Of a stretch of 64,000 nucleotides of DNA, positions 8,001-17,065 are shown one piece after another; the stretch's first letter is position 1, and every line of letters begins with the position of its first letter. Source of the DNA: Paenibacillus psychroresistens (GTDB lineage: Bacteria; Bacillota; Bacilli; Paenibacillales; NBRC-103111); the NCBI RefSeq assembly GCF_009728935.1, contig NZ_CP034235.1, positions 5,531,501 to 5,595,500 of the forward strand. The letters run 5' to 3'. Position numbers and translations under genes: made by a program. The notes beneath the pieces were generated by a model. That model was given only the letters and a program-made list of their open reading frames with translations. It searched no databases and had not been told where the DNA came from.

Positions 8001-10479
8001 ATGAATCATAATTCACACTCAATTGAGATGCCGCTGTATTACCATTACTCGCCGAATCTATTGCTACTAAACCAGCAACATTTATATTTACACTACCTGT
8101 AATCCCTGGGGTTACATCAAAAGTATAAACGGATGAGCTTCCAGCGAAATTTGCATAAGTTCCATTGGTTACCGAAACATCATTTATATCAAATCCTGTA
8201 ACAGGTTCACTAAATGTTGCTGTTACTGTGAATGTTCCACCAGTAGGATTTGAAGCGTTCGATGTAAGTGTAACTGTAGGACGAGTCCCATCATAAGTTA
8301 CACTCAACTGTGTTGCAGCTGTGTTATTATTGCCAGCTAAATCTTGTGCAGTCGCTCCAGCAACATTAACCGTCACAGGTCCATTAGAACTTGGATTTAC
8401 AACAAGTGTATATTCGGTTGGGCTGACTGCTGTAAAAGTTCCTTTTGCCGCATTTGTCACAAGAATATCTCCTGCATCAAATCCTGTTACAGCTTCACTA
8501 AATGTTGCTGTTACTGTAAATGCAGCATTAATTGGACTTATAGCTGGTGAAGTCAATAATACTGTTGGAACAATAGTATCTAAAGTATAAGTAAAAGCTC
8601 CAGAAGCTGAACTCAAGTTATTAGAAGCGTCTTTAACTTTTACTGTAATGATATGAACTCCATCAGACAATGAACTTGTTGTTATTGTCAACGAAGTCCC
8701 AGTTGCAACTCCAGTTCCAACTGATGTGGATCCATCATAAACATATGCTGTAACGCCTATCTCAAGGTTACCAATAATTACATTAGGTGTATTGTCATTG
8801 GATTTACCAGATGTTGGTGTTAATCCAGCAACCGAAGTAATAATAGGAGTAGCCGGTGCTGTTGTATCAACAAGCGTTATAGTTCCATTAGATTCAACTG
8901 AAAAATTACCAGCAGCATCAACAGCCACTACTTTATATTCTCCTAATCCTAGCCCTGTTGTAGCAATTGAAGTATCAGCATTTGCAGCTGAAACTGTTGC
9001 TTTTGCTGCTGTTCCACCTGTTACTGCAGACTCAGCCGCAGATACTGAAGTAATATCAGCTGAATCAAGAACTAGGTAAATCGTTCCTATTTCAGTACTC
9101 TGTGCATTCGGTACATTTACACCTGCTTCATAGGTATAAGAAGTAACGGATGCTGTTGGCTCAGTTGTATCACCACTACTTGGAGGTGAAGTAGGAACCG
9201 GTGATGGAGAAGGCGAAGCCGTCGGAGCCGGTGTAGGAGTAGCTGTTGCTGTCCCAACCGTTGTAGTCGTTGGCTTAGTTTCAAAAGTTGTTTTTGAATC
9301 TTTACCTAGTTCTGCAGTTGTAATCGTACCTTTACCCGTTACGGTAACATCTTCATCTGTTTTAAATTTTGTAATAGTTGTTCCTTCTGGAAGATCAAGC
9401 TTTGCTCCATCTCCAAGAACCGTTACATTATCAAAAGAACCTTTTAATGTTACATCAGATCCTTTTGGAAGATTTTGATTTAATATAATATTTCCAAAGC
9501 CTTTACCCGTTGTATCCGTTTCTTGAATAGTCACTGGCGAAGAAACATTAACTTGATCAACAGTAGTCGTACCTTCTGCTACGATACGTACTGTTCCTGT
9601 TGGCTTATTAATGATGATAGTGAGAAGCTTTGAATCTTTAAAATGGATACTGTTAACGCCCCCGCCTTGTACAGTGGTTTCGCCCAGAACAGTAACATTA
9701 TTCAAGAATGCATCTCCTTCGCCAATTCCAGCAGCGAATAATAGCTTTCCTGTAATGATTGTGTTCTGTAGAGTAACTCCTGCCACATTAATAGCTACAT
9801 CGCCATTAATTGTTTCAGTACCTGTTGCTGGTCCAAATGCTCCTGCCACATTGAATGAAGTAGTTTTAGCCGCAACAGCACGATCTAATGTAACAACAGC
9901 TTCTGCTCGAGTGATGGATTTGCTTGGCTTGAAGCTGTTGTCTTCTGCATAGCCTTTTAGAATTCCTTTGGCTACTGCTGCGTCTACCGATCCCTTAGCC
10001 CATAATGCTATGGTGCTGGAATCTGTAAAAGAAGTAGCTGCACTTTCTTTATCAGAAAGTCCTAGTAGGCGATCAACGATCACCGCTACTTCTTGTCTGC
10101 TGATTGGCTTGCTAGCACCGATTGTGCCATCTGCATAGCCCGTTATGTATCCTGCTTTAACGGCTTTAGCAACTTCAGCATAAGCCCAGTTACTTGCAGC
10201 AATATCACTGAATGAAATTGCAGCCGCTTCGGTGAATCCGAATGAGCGGTTAATCAAAGCAATAAATTCTGCTCTAGTGATACTATTATCTGGTTTGAAG
10301 CTTCCATCTTCATAGCCTTTAATTAGTCCTTTATCGATCCAAGCGGAAATTTGGCTTTCAGCCCAATGTCCCTTAACGTCCGTCGATGCTGTAGCACCAA
10401 AAACTACACCAAATGATGAGAATAGCATAACTGCAATCAATAATGATGAAACAAGCTTTTTAAATGATTTGTTCTTCAA
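5071..10479 (-). CDS. Giant SLH-domain surface protein with Ig-like repeat array
   Basis: An 1802-residue secreted protein. Order: signal peptide (about 1-29), three SLH domains (about 33-205), the beta-rich region shared with its two SLH neighbours (about 215-410, with GGGVNSIH), a Thr/Pro/Ser linker (about 415-440), two or three diverse Ig-like domains, further Ig-like domains of the FTVTATFSEAVTGF type (Big_12-like), eight nearly identical 97-residue copies of that domain, and a final Ig-like domain ending IVNGG...TAGNSITAVV. Such architecture suits a long wall-anchored stalk or adhesin. The start is TTG at 10479, eight bases after AGGAGG; the surrounding sequence matches the ATG context of the 1161-4541 gene, so the TTG is probably genuine. 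No enzymatic motif seen. Confidence 0.88.
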   Translation of the reverse strand: MKNKSFKKLVSSLLIAVMLFSSFGVVFGATASTDVKGHWAESQISAWIDKGLIKGYEDGSFKPDNSITRAEFIALINRSFGFTEAAAISFSDIAASNWAYAEVAKAVKAGYITGYADGTIGASKPISRQEVAVIVDRLLGLSDKESAATSFTDSSTIALWAKGSVDAAVAKGILKGYAEDNSFKPSKSITRAEAVVTLDRAVAAKTTSFNVAGAFGPATGTETINGDVAINVAGVTLQNTIITGKLLFAAGIGEGDAFLNNVTVLGETTVQGGGVNSIHFKDSKLLTIIINKPTGTVRIVAEGTTTVDQVNVSSPVTIQETDTTGKGFGNIILNQNLPKGSDVTLKGSFDNVTVLGDGAKLDLPEGTTITKFKTDEDVTVTGKGTITTAELGKDSKTTFETKPTTTTVGTATATPTPAPTASPSPSPVPTSPPSSGDTTEPTASVTSYTYEAGVNVPNAQSTEIGTIYLVLDSADITSVSAAESAVTGGTAAKATVSAANADTSIATTGLGLGEYKVVAVDAAGNFSVESNGTITLVDTTAPATPIITSVAGLTPTSGKSNDNTPNVIIGNLEIGVTAYVYDGSTSVGTGVATGTSLTITTSSLSDGVHIITVKVKDASNNLSSASGAFTYTLDTIVPTVLLTSPAISPINAAFTVTATFSEAVTGFDAGDILVTNAAKGTFTAVSPTEYTLVVNPSSNGPVTVNVAGATAQDLAGNNNTAATQLSVTYDGTRPTVTLTSNASNPTGGTFTVTATFSEPVTGFDINDVSVTNGTYANFAGSSSVYTFDVTPGITGSVNINVAGLVAIDSASNGNTAASQLSVNYDSSILSVALSKTVGNATYEPFTVTATFSQPVYGFDESGFGVDNGSTSDFQVLTDSKYTVLITPASEGNVTVSIDDSVAQSIASDFWNLAAIDLQVEYDTTVPTVALTTGTTSPTNAATFIVTATFSEAVTGFTATDIMVSNGTKGTFTPTSGTVYTLVITPSGDGAVTADVTGSVAQDAAGNDNTAASQLSIISDKTAPTVALTTGTTSPTNAATFIVTATFSEAVTGFTATDITVSNGTKGTFTPTSGTVYSLVITPSGDGAVTADVTGSVAQDAVGNDNTAASQLSIISDKTAPTVALTTGTTSPTNAATFIVTATFSEAVTGFTATDITVSNGTKGTFTPTSGTVYTLVITPSGDGAVTADVTGSVAQDAAGNDNTAASQLSIISDKTVPTVVLTTGTTSPTNAATFIVTATFSEAVTGFTATDIMVSNGTKGTFTPTSGTVYTLVITPSGDGAVTADVTGSVAQDAAGNDNTAASQLSIISDKTAPTVALTTGTTSPTNAATFIVTATFSEAVTGFTATDITVSNGTKGTFTPTSGTVYSLVITPSGDGAVTADVTGSVAQDAVGNDNTAASQLSIISDKTAPTVALTTGTTSPTNATTFIVTATFSEAVTGFTATDITVSNGTKGTFTPTSGTVYTLVITPSGDGAVTADVTGSVAQDAAGNDNTAASQLSIISDKTVPTVVLTTGTTSPTNAATFIVTATFSEAVTGFTATDIMVSNGTKGTFTPTSGTVYTLVITPSGDGAVTADVTGSVAQDAAGNDNTAASQLSIISDKTVPTVVLTTGTTSPTNAATFIVTATFSEAVTGFTATDITVSNGTKGTFTPTSGTVYSLVITPSGDGAVTADVTGSVAQDAAGNDNTAASQLSIISDKTAPTVASAVFSDAVTLVITFSEEVVASLSDFTNGTIVNGGSGDATSYNISAVAGSGTNIITLTIAGNTPIQSDDSSTVDIGNTVLDTAGNSITAVVGQAVTGF
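5381..7708 (-). repeat. Eight 291-bp tandem repeats (97-residue Ig-like domains)
   Basis: The same anchor (GTTTTATCCG) recurs at 5381, 5672, 5963, 6254, 6545, 6836, 7127 and 7418, exactly 291 bp apart. The units differ at only a few positions (DIMV or DITV, VYTL or VYSL, QDAA or QDAV). These markers cycle with a period of three units, giving an 873-bp higher-order repeat copied about 2.7 times. This implies recent expansion in blocks of three. Confidence 0.95.
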
Positions 10480-10829
10480 TGTTATTCCTCCTGAAAATTA
10501 TGTTTTGTAAGTCTCTTTTAAAGCTAGCCTGTATATCCCCTCTCCTAAAATAGCAATCTACTAAAAGTTCTAATTCGACATTATGTTTGTAGAACAATAG
10601 AGCTAAGCCGTAGATAAATAAACAGTACTTTATCCCTAGTAATTATTCTGTAACCAAAGTCACAAAAATAGATACATTTTGTAAAGTATTGTCATATTGT
10701 ATCCCAAGCTTTGCGAATAATCTGTCGAATCACCTCATACTTTTCTATCTTTTGTTGAAAAATAGCGTATGTTGTCTATATTATATAAATAATCCCAACT
10801 ATTTACTTAGGAATTGGATGAAATTACAA

Positions 10830-10862
10830 TTAATTTAAGATTAACTTTTGGTTAACTAATTA
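10830..10862 (+). promoter_or_regulatory. Three 11-bp TTAA repeats, probable response-regulator operator
   Basis: Three consecutive 11-mers begin with TTAA: 10830-10840, 10841-10851 and 10852-10862 (TTAATTTAAGA, TTAACTTTTGG, TTAACTAATTA). This is the spacing and core of PhoP/OmpR-type sites in Bacillus (TTAACA-like boxes every 11 bp). They end two bases before the candidate -35 of the response-regulator gene, so autoregulation by that regulator is likely. The same divergent region (10480-10928) also feeds the large SLH gene on the minus strand, for which I could not resolve a promoter. Confidence 0.6.
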
Positions 10863-10864
10863 AT

Positions 10865-10894
10865 TTGTAGATCAATATAGGTCTTTTCTATTAT
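10865..10894 (+). promoter_or_regulatory. Candidate promoter of the two-component operon
   Basis: TTGTAG at 10865-10870 and TATTAT at 10889-10894 with an 18-bp spacer, 34 bases before the ATG at 10929. The weak -35 directly downstream of the 11-bp repeats fits a promoter helped by an OmpR-family activator. Confidence 0.5.
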
Positions 10895-10928
10895 ACTTAG
10901 GGTACATAAGACGGAAAGTAGGTAGTTT

Positions 10929-11630
10929 ATGAGTATTGAGATTCTTCTCGTCGAAGATGAAGATAAAATTGCAAGAGTCTTGCAGCTAGAGCTAACTCAT
11001 GAGAAATATACGGTTCAAATCGCAGAAACAGGTAGAAAAGGCCTACTTATGGCATTGGCTCAGCCTTGGGACCTAATCATCCTGGATGTCATGCTTCCCG
11101 AATTAAATGGACTTGAAGTACTCCGACGTATTCGTCAAACGATTACTCAAACTCCCATTATGCTATTGAGCGCAAGAGATAGTGTTCCCGAACGAGTTAG
11201 CGGCTTGGATTTGGGAGCTAATGACTACATAACGAAACCTTTTGCTATTGAAGAATTATTGGCACGTGTTCGCAACCTGCTGCGGATGTTTCACCGTGAA
11301 GTTGAGCACTCCACTAGTCTGCAAATCGCTGATTTGTCGATTGATTTAAAAACTAGGAAGGTTCAGCGTAATAATCGTAAAATAGATTTAACCTTCAAGG
11401 AATTTGAGCTGCTTCATTATTTCATTCGGAATCAAGGAAGAGTATTGACCCGCGAACAAATCATGCATGAGGTTTGGGGGCATGAATATGTAGGAGATAC
11501 CAACGTAGTGGATGTATTCATTCGTCACCTCCGGATGAAAATAGATCAGGATCCGCTACACCCCCTTATTCATACAACTAGAGGTGTAGGGTATTGTTTG
11601 AAGGAAGTTGAATATGAGCCTAAAAGTTAG
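10929..11630 (+). CDS. OmpR/PhoB-family response regulator
   Basis: A 233-residue transcription factor: receiver domain (about 3-118) and OmpR-type winged-helix DNA-binding domain (about 130-228). The acidic pocket is VEDED, the phospho-acceptor is Asp53 in ILDVMLPELNG, the conserved Thr/Ser is in LLSARD and the Lys in ITKPF. The DNA-binding domain shows the usual FKEFELLHYFIRNQGRVLTR and VDVFIRHLRMKID segments. The downstream kinase start overlaps its end. It lies between three SLH genes and has 11-bp repeats immediately upstream, which suggests control of its own operon and perhaps of surface-protein genes. Relatives include ArlR- and CssR-like regulators; I cannot assign a specific stimulus. 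Confidence 0.92.
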   Translation: MSIEILLVEDEDKIARVLQLELTHEKYTVQIAETGRKGLLMALAQPWDLIILDVMLPELNGLEVLRRIRQTITQTPIMLLSARDSVPERVSGLDLGANDYITKPFAIEELLARVRNLLRMFHREVEHSTSLQIADLSIDLKTRKVQRNNRKIDLTFKEFELLHYFIRNQGRVLTREQIMHEVWGHEYVGDTNVVDVFIRHLRMKIDQDPLHPLIHTTRGVGYCLKEVEYEPKS

Positions 11631-13005
11631 ATTATTAGCCATAACCTCGCTTTGGCTGCTGCTGGTTTTATTAATTTTTAATACGATTGCATATTATGTG
11701 TTCATTCATTCTGTTGAGAAAAACGAAGTGCTGCATTTAATTCGCAGAGCTAATCTAGTTCTTAAAAACCCTGATATACATAATCCACAGCTTTGGAGCT
11801 CACCTACCTTATTAACTGAATATTTTATATCTGAAGACATTATCCGAATTATAGATCTAGAAAAAAGCGTCAAAGCTCAATCAGGAACAGATACTCGCTT
11901 AATTGACATTCCAGCTCACTTCACAACAGAACAAAATACTACACTATTCCGTAGTCAAGGTATAGCTATGGCTTTTGTGCAAATGCCGATTTATTCCCTT
12001 GATCCGAAAACATCTAATCTTCAAATTGCATCTTTAGAAATTGGGCGGAACCTCACTAGCTATACAGATTCGCAAAAAGCTCTTTTAACCATCCTGCTCT
12101 GGACATCGTTCGGAATTCTTATTGTTTCTGTCGTCGGAGGCAGCTTTTTCTATTCCACTTCTCTCTTCAAACCACTTCATCAATTAGCAATTGCTATGCA
12201 AGGGGTTCAGAAAGATGGTGACTTTCGCCGTTTGCCGCAAGCGGGTGATCCTAAGAATAATGAATTGATTCAATTGGTTTTTATCTTTAATGAGATGATT
12301 GCACGGTTAGAAGCTCATTCTCTCCGACAGAATCAATTTGTACTCGATGCTTCTCATGAGCTTAGAACACCTTTAACTATTATTGAAAGCTACTCTGATC
12401 TGCTGCGTAGATGGGGTGGCGACGACCCGAAGCTGCGTGAAGAAGCTATCGATACTATCCACTCTGAAGCCATTCGCTTAAAAGGGATGACAGCCGCATT
12501 ACTCGATTTAGTTGTGAGAACACCTACAGATGAAAAGCTGGATTGGATTGACTTTAATCTGACTAAATTAATCGATTCTGTCGCTCAATCGTTGCAGGTG
12601 GCCTTCTCCAGAGAGATCGAAGTGCTTTATCCGCAAGTGTTAGCACCTCTGGACATATATCTGACTGGTTCACCTGAAAAAATTAGACAGCTCTTCATCA
12701 TCCTCATCGATAATGCGATTAAGTACAGTGATATCGGCATTCAAATTAAACTACAGGACGAGCCTTTGGCTGTTTCTGTGAGTATCGTTGATTGCGGAGT
12801 GGGCATACCGGAGGATGAGCTGGAAGCCATATTCGAACGTTTCTACCGCGTAGATAAAGCAAGAAACCGCAAAACCGGCGGTGTCGGGCTTGGCCTGCCG
12901 ATAGCACAGAATATTGTCCGCTTACATGGTGGAACAATAGTGATTCATAGCACACTTGGTGAAGGTACGATTGTTACGGTTCAGCTGTATAAAAACGGAT
13001 ATTAG
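11614..13005 (+). CDS. Membrane sensor histidine kinase
   Basis: A 463-residue kinase: transmembrane segment (about 7-30), extracytoplasmic sensor (about 31-155), second transmembrane segment (about 157-180), HAMP linker, HisKA with FVLDASHELRTP (His248), and HATPase with the N box DNAIKYS, G1 box DCGVGIP, F box FERFYR and G2 box GVGLGLPI. I start it at ATG 11614, six bases after AAGGAAG; this overlaps the regulator stop by 17 bases, so translation is probably coupled. A TTG two codons earlier is less likely. It should phosphorylate the regulator at 10929. The sensor region has no domain I recognise; signals at the cell envelope are plausible given the location. Confidence 0.9.
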   Translation: MSLKVRLLAITSLWLLLVLLIFNTIAYYVFIHSVEKNEVLHLIRRANLVLKNPDIHNPQLWSSPTLLTEYFISEDIIRIIDLEKSVKAQSGTDTRLIDIPAHFTTEQNTTLFRSQGIAMAFVQMPIYSLDPKTSNLQIASLEIGRNLTSYTDSQKALLTILLWTSFGILIVSVVGGSFFYSTSLFKPLHQLAIAMQGVQKDGDFRRLPQAGDPKNNELIQLVFIFNEMIARLEAHSLRQNQFVLDASHELRTPLTIIESYSDLLRRWGGDDPKLREEAIDTIHSEAIRLKGMTAALLDLVVRTPTDEKLDWIDFNLTKLIDSVAQSLQVAFSREIEVLYPQVLAPLDIYLTGSPEKIRQLFIILIDNAIKYSDIGIQIKLQDEPLAVSVSIVDCGVGIPEDELEAIFERFYRVDKARNRKTGGVGLGLPIAQNIVRLHGGTIVIHSTLGEGTIVTVQLYKNGY

Positions 13006-13007
13006 CA

Positions 13008-13054
13008 TAAAAACCGCTTGGACAGATCATTAATTCTGTCCAAGCGGTTTTTAT
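13008..13054. terminator. Bidirectional terminator between convergent genes
   Basis: A long near-perfect stem (AAAACCGCTTGGACAGA with its complement, loop about 8 bases) flanked by A-run and T-run, just after the kinase stop at 13005 and just before the end of the minus-strand SLH gene at 13077. It can terminate transcription from both sides. Confidence 0.9.
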
Positions 13055-13076
13055 TGTTAACTTGTAGATTAGTGAA

Positions 13077-16000
13077 TTAATAACTTCCGTTAAGAATACT
13101 GATTTGCTCATCAGCAGATTTTGGTGATCCCTGAATCGAATTTTTATCATCTTTTATGATTATAGGATTTTTGGTATTGAAATCAATATAGGTATCACCA
13201 TTTACAATTGATGTATTGGAAGAACCAATGTCATCGCTTAAAACAATATTCAAACAATCTTGTTGTCCTTCCATTGTTGACCAGCTAATACTACGAATAA
13301 AGGATTCAGGAAATTTAGGTATTAAGTCACTACTAGAGTTTTTAAGACTAAACCACCTATTTAATAAATTAGCTGTAACTATCGGTTTATTCGTAAGTTG
13401 GTCAAATACAATAGTGATGGTATCACCAGCACCAAAATTATCATCAGGCGTATTAGAACTCACTAGAAAATCAATAATTTTAGGAGGAGAAGTAAAGGTC
13501 CCCGAAATCGGTAAGCTTATTGCCTCGCTGACATTTACCTCCCCTTTTGAATCCATAATTTTTGCAGAGGAAGTAAAATGTATAGTATCCCCAACTTGTA
13601 TGCTGGAATCTGTAATATCGTTAAAGGTAATGCTCAAAATTGTATTAGTCGTATCCCAAGTTATATCATATTCAGTTAAACCAGATCCAAAACTATGATT
13701 ATTACTGATAACTAACCAATCCTTTAAGTTTTGAGGAGTAATCAATGGTCTATTCGTAGCTTCACTGAAGGTAATCTCTAGCCAGTCACCATAACTCAAC
13801 CCAACATTTCCATAATCTTTTGCCATTACAGTTTTAATTGTAGGTGCTGAGGAGAAGCTTCCTGTCAATGCTGTTGTAAACCCAGTATAAGCAAGTGAAA
13901 GTCCCTTATCATCCTTAATATTAGCTTCTGCTGATACTTGAAATATATCGCCTATCTTGATATATTTTGCCAAATCATCAGGAGGTGTATTGAAAGTGAT
14001 AGTTAAGGCATTTTTAGAACTATTCCAGCTTGTAGAACTACCCGTTCCAAAATCAGCTCCACTATTCACAATAAACCATTTTTTCAAATCAGTAATCGTG
14101 GGTCCATTCGTACTTTGATTAAACGTTATAGTAATGTTATCCCCTTTGTTTAAGCCCGTTGCATTTCCTGTGTTAGAGGCAACAACGCTTACCACAGAAG
14201 GTGTAGCAGGTAATGGGCTGAAGGAGCCGGTGCTCTTGGAACTCATTGTAACAGCTTCTTGTGATGTTAGAAGGGCATCCTTTATATTCGCCGCTTTTGT
14301 TAGTGTAATGGTATCACCAACTGCAAATGTTACATTTGTAATGTTATTAAAATTAATGGTTAGCACGTCTCCAGCTGTATTCCAGTAAATATTGCTATCG
14401 ACAAGCGCTGTACCGAAGCTATGTCCACCGCTTAATACGAGTAAAGAATTAATAATACTGCCCGCAAGATAAGGTTTATTGGTAGGTTGATTAAAGCTTA
14501 TTATTACAGAGTCGCCAATTCCCAATCCTGCATTATTACCGGAATTAGATGCAACTATACTGCTAATGGCAGGAGCATCGCTGAAGCTTCCTGTCATAGG
14601 TTGAGAAACCATATGATTCAATTTATACTTCAAGGCAACGTCTCGAATATTGGCACTTTCAGATATGAATATAATATCACCTGGAACAATGGTCGCTCCT
14701 GTTACATCACTAAAGGTAATTGTCAGCACCTGACTATTGGTCCATTTAATATTATTATCCGTTAAGTTAGTGCCCCAGCTGTGCCCATTCAAATTCGCAA
14801 ACCAAGTTTTAAAATTAGCCGCTGTTATCACTGGCGGATGACTAGTAGCTGTACTAAATGTAATTGCAACTGTGTCACCAACACTCAAACCAACATTACG
14901 TCCTACTCCTACATTAGCTGCAACTATACTTTTGATCTCTAGATAGCTGGTAAACGAGCCCGTGCTTACACCGCTTGTTGAATTTGAAAAAACATTCCCG
15001 CCTTGACTGCTAATGGTGGCATTTGCTGTGACTGTTACGGTGTCCCCTTGCGTGAACGTTGTAGCTGTTATATTGCTAAAAGTTATCGTTAGAATATTAC
15101 CAGTTGAGTTCCAATAAATATCTCGATCTAATAAATTTCCAAAGCTATGACCATTATTCAGAACTAACATTGCATTCAAGGTAGCTGCTTTAATGGGCGG
15201 ACGGTTCGTGTTCTGATCGAAGGTTATCACAACGGAATCGCCTACTCCTAATCCATCATTATTACCTGTATTATTTGCAACCACACTTGAGATAACCGGA
15301 GCTGAAGTGAAAGACCCTGTACTTGGAGCACTAATTGCAACACTCGCTACAGTTGAACCTGTACTATTCTTTAAGTTAGCTGCAGCTAGAACTCGAACTG
15401 TGTCACCTACAACAAAGGTTGTCCCCGTAACATTACTTAAGTATATGGTTAGGATATTACCTGTCGCATTCCAAGAGATGTCTGTATTCAGTAAATTTGA
15501 TCCAAAGCTATGTCCACTGTTTATGGTGAACCAAGTAATTAAATTAGCTGCAGTTATGGTCGGTTTATTCGTATTCTGATCGAACGTAATGACAATGGAG
15601 TCGTTTACTCCTAGTCCAACGTTATTTCCTGAATTCACTGCAACAACGCTTGTGAAAACTGGAGGAGCTGCTGGAAGTATAATGGCACCATTAGCATTCT
15701 TTCTTATTGAAGGCTGCTTTTCAAATGGCGAGTCTATAGCACTATCACTAAGGGTGGCATTTTGAATCGTTCCCTGCCCTGTAAAAGTCATCTGAGTATT
15801 TAAAACTAATGCATTGAGTGTAACACCCGCACTTATATTCAAGGAATTGCTTACCGCTTCTTCACTTACAACCATCGTTTGAACACTACCGATAGGAATG
15901 GTCATCTGGATACTTTGACCATTTAGGTTTATTTTATCAAAGGCTCCGCTTAACGTAACTGCTGATGCTGCGCCGGATTCTGATCCACTCATAGTAACCG

Positions 16001-17009
16001 TTTGAAAACCTGATGATTTTATGCCAATTGCTTCTTCCAAAGTTGCCGTGGACTGAACCGTTGTATTGGTTATTCTCGTCGTTCCTTCCGCAACAACTCG
16101 CACCGCCCCTGTTGGTTTATTGACTACCAGCGAATCAATAGTCGTATTCTCCAAATGAATACTATTGACTCCGCCCCCATTGATGATGGCTGACTTTTTA
16201 ATAATTACATTCTTCAGTGTTGCATCCCCTTCAGCCACTTGATCGCTGATAACGAGGTTACCGTTAATAACCATATTCTGCAGAACGACACCTGAAACCT
16301 TAATCGTTACATCGCCTTCAATTGTTTTCACGCCTGTAGTCGGACCATAAAGTCCAGCCAAATTAAAGTTGTTATTTTTGTAAGTTAGTGCTCTATCAAG
16401 CGAAACTATCGCTTCCGCTCTTTTAATTTTATTATTGGCTTTAAAGGACGTACTTCCAGAAGCTGCATCCAGATAGCCTGTCATGATTAGTGTTGTAGCT
16501 GCAATACCAATTTCATCATAGCCCCAATCCGCAAATTCATATGAATCCTCGAACATCGAGCTATCTCCAGCCACAGTATCCCCTAGACGAAGTAATCTGC
16601 TTATCATGACTGCCGCTTCTCTTCGGGTGATCTCCTTATTCGGACACATTGCGGTTTCCGAGCATCCTGTTATGTATCCAGCCTTAACAGCTTTTGCTAC
16701 ATCTGCATAGTACCAATCCTTATCTTTTGCATCCGTAAATGTAATATCCGCTTTTTCTGAAAAGCCAAAGGATCTATTAATTAATACTATAAATTCAGCT
16801 CTAGTAATTGTTTTATCAGGTCTAAATGTATTATCGTTGTAGCCGTTGGTAAATCCTTTTTCAATCCAGCTGTTGATTACTTTTTTGGCCCAATGTGTAT
16901 TGATATCGGTGATGGCTACAATCCCACCATTAGCTACTTGAACTGAAGAAAATAACATCCATACACTTAGTAGAATTATAGCTGCGCGAGAAAAGGCATT
17001 TTTTGTCAT
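13077..17009 (-). CDS. SLH-domain surface protein with seven ~118-residue repeats
   Basis: A 1310-residue secreted protein: signal peptide (about 1-29), three SLH domains (about 33-215, including GHW-like THWAKKVINSW and several SRAE/TRAE motifs), the shared beta-rich region with GGGVNSIH (about 225-430), then seven imperfect repeats of about 110-120 residues. Each repeat has a VxxNxGNxxGLGxGDxxxITF opening, a NxPxI segment, a GHSFG motif and a WxxxGxxLTI(T/Y)F core, and ends near TGSF. The pattern suggests beta-sandwich domains, perhaps cation binding through the many Asp/Asn residues, but I do not recognise a named family with confidence. Start ATG preceded by AGGGGGA. Role inferred as a wall-anchored coat or adhesion protein. 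Confidence 0.85.
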   Translation of the reverse strand: MTKNAFSRAAIILLSVWMLFSSVQVANGGIVAITDINTHWAKKVINSWIEKGFTNGYNDNTFRPDKTITRAEFIVLINRSFGFSEKADITFTDAKDKDWYYADVAKAVKAGYITGCSETAMCPNKEITRREAAVMISRLLRLGDTVAGDSSMFEDSYEFADWGYDEIGIAATTLIMTGYLDAASGSTSFKANNKIKRAEAIVSLDRALTYKNNNFNLAGLYGPTTGVKTIEGDVTIKVSGVVLQNMVINGNLVISDQVAEGDATLKNVIIKKSAIINGGGVNSIHLENTTIDSLVVNKPTGAVRVVAEGTTRITNTTVQSTATLEEAIGIKSSGFQTVTMSGSESGAASAVTLSGAFDKINLNGQSIQMTIPIGSVQTMVVSEEAVSNSLNISAGVTLNALVLNTQMTFTGQGTIQNATLSDSAIDSPFEKQPSIRKNANGAIILPAAPPVFTSVVAVNSGNNVGLGVNDSIVITFDQNTNKPTITAANLITWFTINSGHSFGSNLLNTDISWNATGNILTIYLSNVTGTTFVVGDTVRVLAAANLKNSTGSTVASVAISAPSTGSFTSAPVISSVVANNTGNNDGLGVGDSVVITFDQNTNRPPIKAATLNAMLVLNNGHSFGNLLDRDIYWNSTGNILTITFSNITATTFTQGDTVTVTANATISSQGGNVFSNSTSGVSTGSFTSYLEIKSIVAANVGVGRNVGLSVGDTVAITFSTATSHPPVITAANFKTWFANLNGHSWGTNLTDNNIKWTNSQVLTITFSDVTGATIVPGDIIFISESANIRDVALKYKLNHMVSQPMTGSFSDAPAISSIVASNSGNNAGLGIGDSVIISFNQPTNKPYLAGSIINSLLVLSGGHSFGTALVDSNIYWNTAGDVLTINFNNITNVTFAVGDTITLTKAANIKDALLTSQEAVTMSSKSTGSFSPLPATPSVVSVVASNTGNATGLNKGDNITITFNQSTNGPTITDLKKWFIVNSGADFGTGSSTSWNSSKNALTITFNTPPDDLAKYIKIGDIFQVSAEANIKDDKGLSLAYTGFTTALTGSFSSAPTIKTVMAKDYGNVGLSYGDWLEITFSEATNRPLITPQNLKDWLVISNNHSFGSGLTEYDITWDTTNTILSITFNDITDSSIQVGDTIHFTSSAKIMDSKGEVNVSEAISLPISGTFTSPPKIIDFLVSSNTPDDNFGAGDTITIVFDQLTNKPIVTANLLNRWFSLKNSSSDLIPKFPESFIRSISWSTMEGQQDCLNIVLSDDIGSSNTSIVNGDTYIDFNTKNPIIIKDDKNSIQGSPKSADEQISILNGSY
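13170..15665 (-). repeat. Seven diverged ~118-residue repeats in the third SLH protein
   Basis: Seven repeated modules recognised by recurring GLGxGD, TNxPxI, GHSFG and LTITF motifs. In contrast to the 291-bp array of the neighbouring SLH gene, the units are well diverged in sequence and length, and the fifth and seventh units lack the canonical GHSFG, so this array is old. Confidence 0.8.
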
Positions 17010-17065
17010 ATGGTCCCCCTAATTTTTCCTTTCTCTATTTTACACTATTAAGCATTAAGAGGGAA

